Assembly: GCA_016721875.1 (NCBI GenBank)
Contig: JADKHG010000002.1
Span: 443,292 to 507,291, forward strand
Length of the DNA: 64,000 nucleotides
Reading direction: 5' to 3'
DNA from: Sphingomonadales bacterium
Lineage (GTDB): Bacteria > Pseudomonadota > Alphaproteobacteria > Sphingomonadales > Sphingomonadaceae
Below, one piece after another: positions 63,896 through 64,000 of this stretch. The notes beneath the pieces are model-generated. The model did not search any database and was not told the DNA's origin. It saw only the letters and a program-made list of their open reading frames with translations. The position numbers and the translations under genes are program-made. Position 1 is the stretch's first letter. Each line of letters begins with the position of its first letter.

Positions 63896-64000
63896 ATCGG
63901 TTTTGCCCTGTTCTGGCTTCGTAAATCGCTCAAAAAGGTCAAGATTGGGTTAATCCTGTTTTTCCTTTATACGTGGCGTTACAATGTTCAGAGGTCGTTC

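Noticed and set aside
1..64000. CRISPR arrays, insertion sequences, integrases or prophage genes
   Set aside because: No regularly spaced repeats, transposase, integrase or phage structural genes were recognised; the palindromic repeats found are short REP-like elements.

Overview
The window is 64 kb of gene-dense alphaproteobacterial chromosome, most likely from the Sphingomonadales (a Sphingopyxis/Sphingorhabdus-type organism). The reasons are the moderately high GC, the TonB-receptor style, a ChpT phosphotransferase, RpoH of alphaproteobacterial type, a Lys/Ala-rich trigger factor tail and REP-like palindromes of the type common in sphingomonads. I see no prophage, insertion sequence or CRISPR array.

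Layout. 1-9.4 kb: rRNA methyltransferase (rsmB-like), TPR protein, rppH, esterase, the korAB 2-oxoacid:ferredoxin oxidoreductase pair with a small lipoprotein between the subunits, a GxxExxY gene bounded by inverted repeats, a YdjM-like membrane hydrolase and phrB. 9.5-17.3 kb: SDR, purF, hisI, several secreted or lipid-anchored unknowns, two SPOR proteins and a ParA/ribbon-helix-helix/lipoprotein cluster. 17.3-25.5 kb: a pyrB plus inactive pyrC' pair, ruvX, a DUF3089 lipase-like protein and gatC-gatA-gatB. 25.6-36.6 kb: a coupled secreted-protein/M48 protease cluster, tRNA-Leu, tig, a large TonB receptor, katA, clpP and clpX. 36.8-42.6 kb: a broken TonB receptor, mtgA, rpoH (damaged), rluD and a JAMM peptidase. 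42.6-48.6 kb: chpT, then a chemosensory cluster cheA-cheY-cheB-cheR in which CheA carries its own CheW modules. 48.6-51.8 kb: an AmpD-like amidase, the RNase P RNA gene, small membrane proteins, a J-domain protein and sufE. 51.8-56.6 kb: an unusually extended phage-shock-protein locus, with pspF divergent from a sigma-54 promoter, a small membrane protein, a terminator-like hairpin, pspA, pspB, pspC and six further small proteins, most sharing a coiled-coil module with PspB/PspC. 56.6-64 kb: methyltransferase, nitroreductase, PuuD-like membrane protein, yciB, ftsY, mtaB, dapF and a GGDEF-EAL protein.

The main biological finding is the expanded psp operon. Its small single-span coiled-coil proteins look like partners in one envelope-stress complex under PspF/sigma-54 control, possibly attenuated ahead of pspA. 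Other points of interest are an rpoH whose sigma region 4.2 has been excised, an inactive dihydroorotase homologue fused translationally to pyrB, a CheA with three CheW-like modules and a dead receiver domain, and the GxxExxY cassette.

Sequence quality matters here. About eleven genes carry single-base losses beside short homopolymers or apparent two-base losses in GCGC tracts, and two carry an in-frame TAG. Several of the affected genes (gatA, ftsY neighbour mtaB, rluD, tig, parA) are housekeeping genes, so most lesions are probably errors in the sequence. No credible gene in the window ends in TAG, which makes the two internal TAG codons worth checking before they are dismissed.
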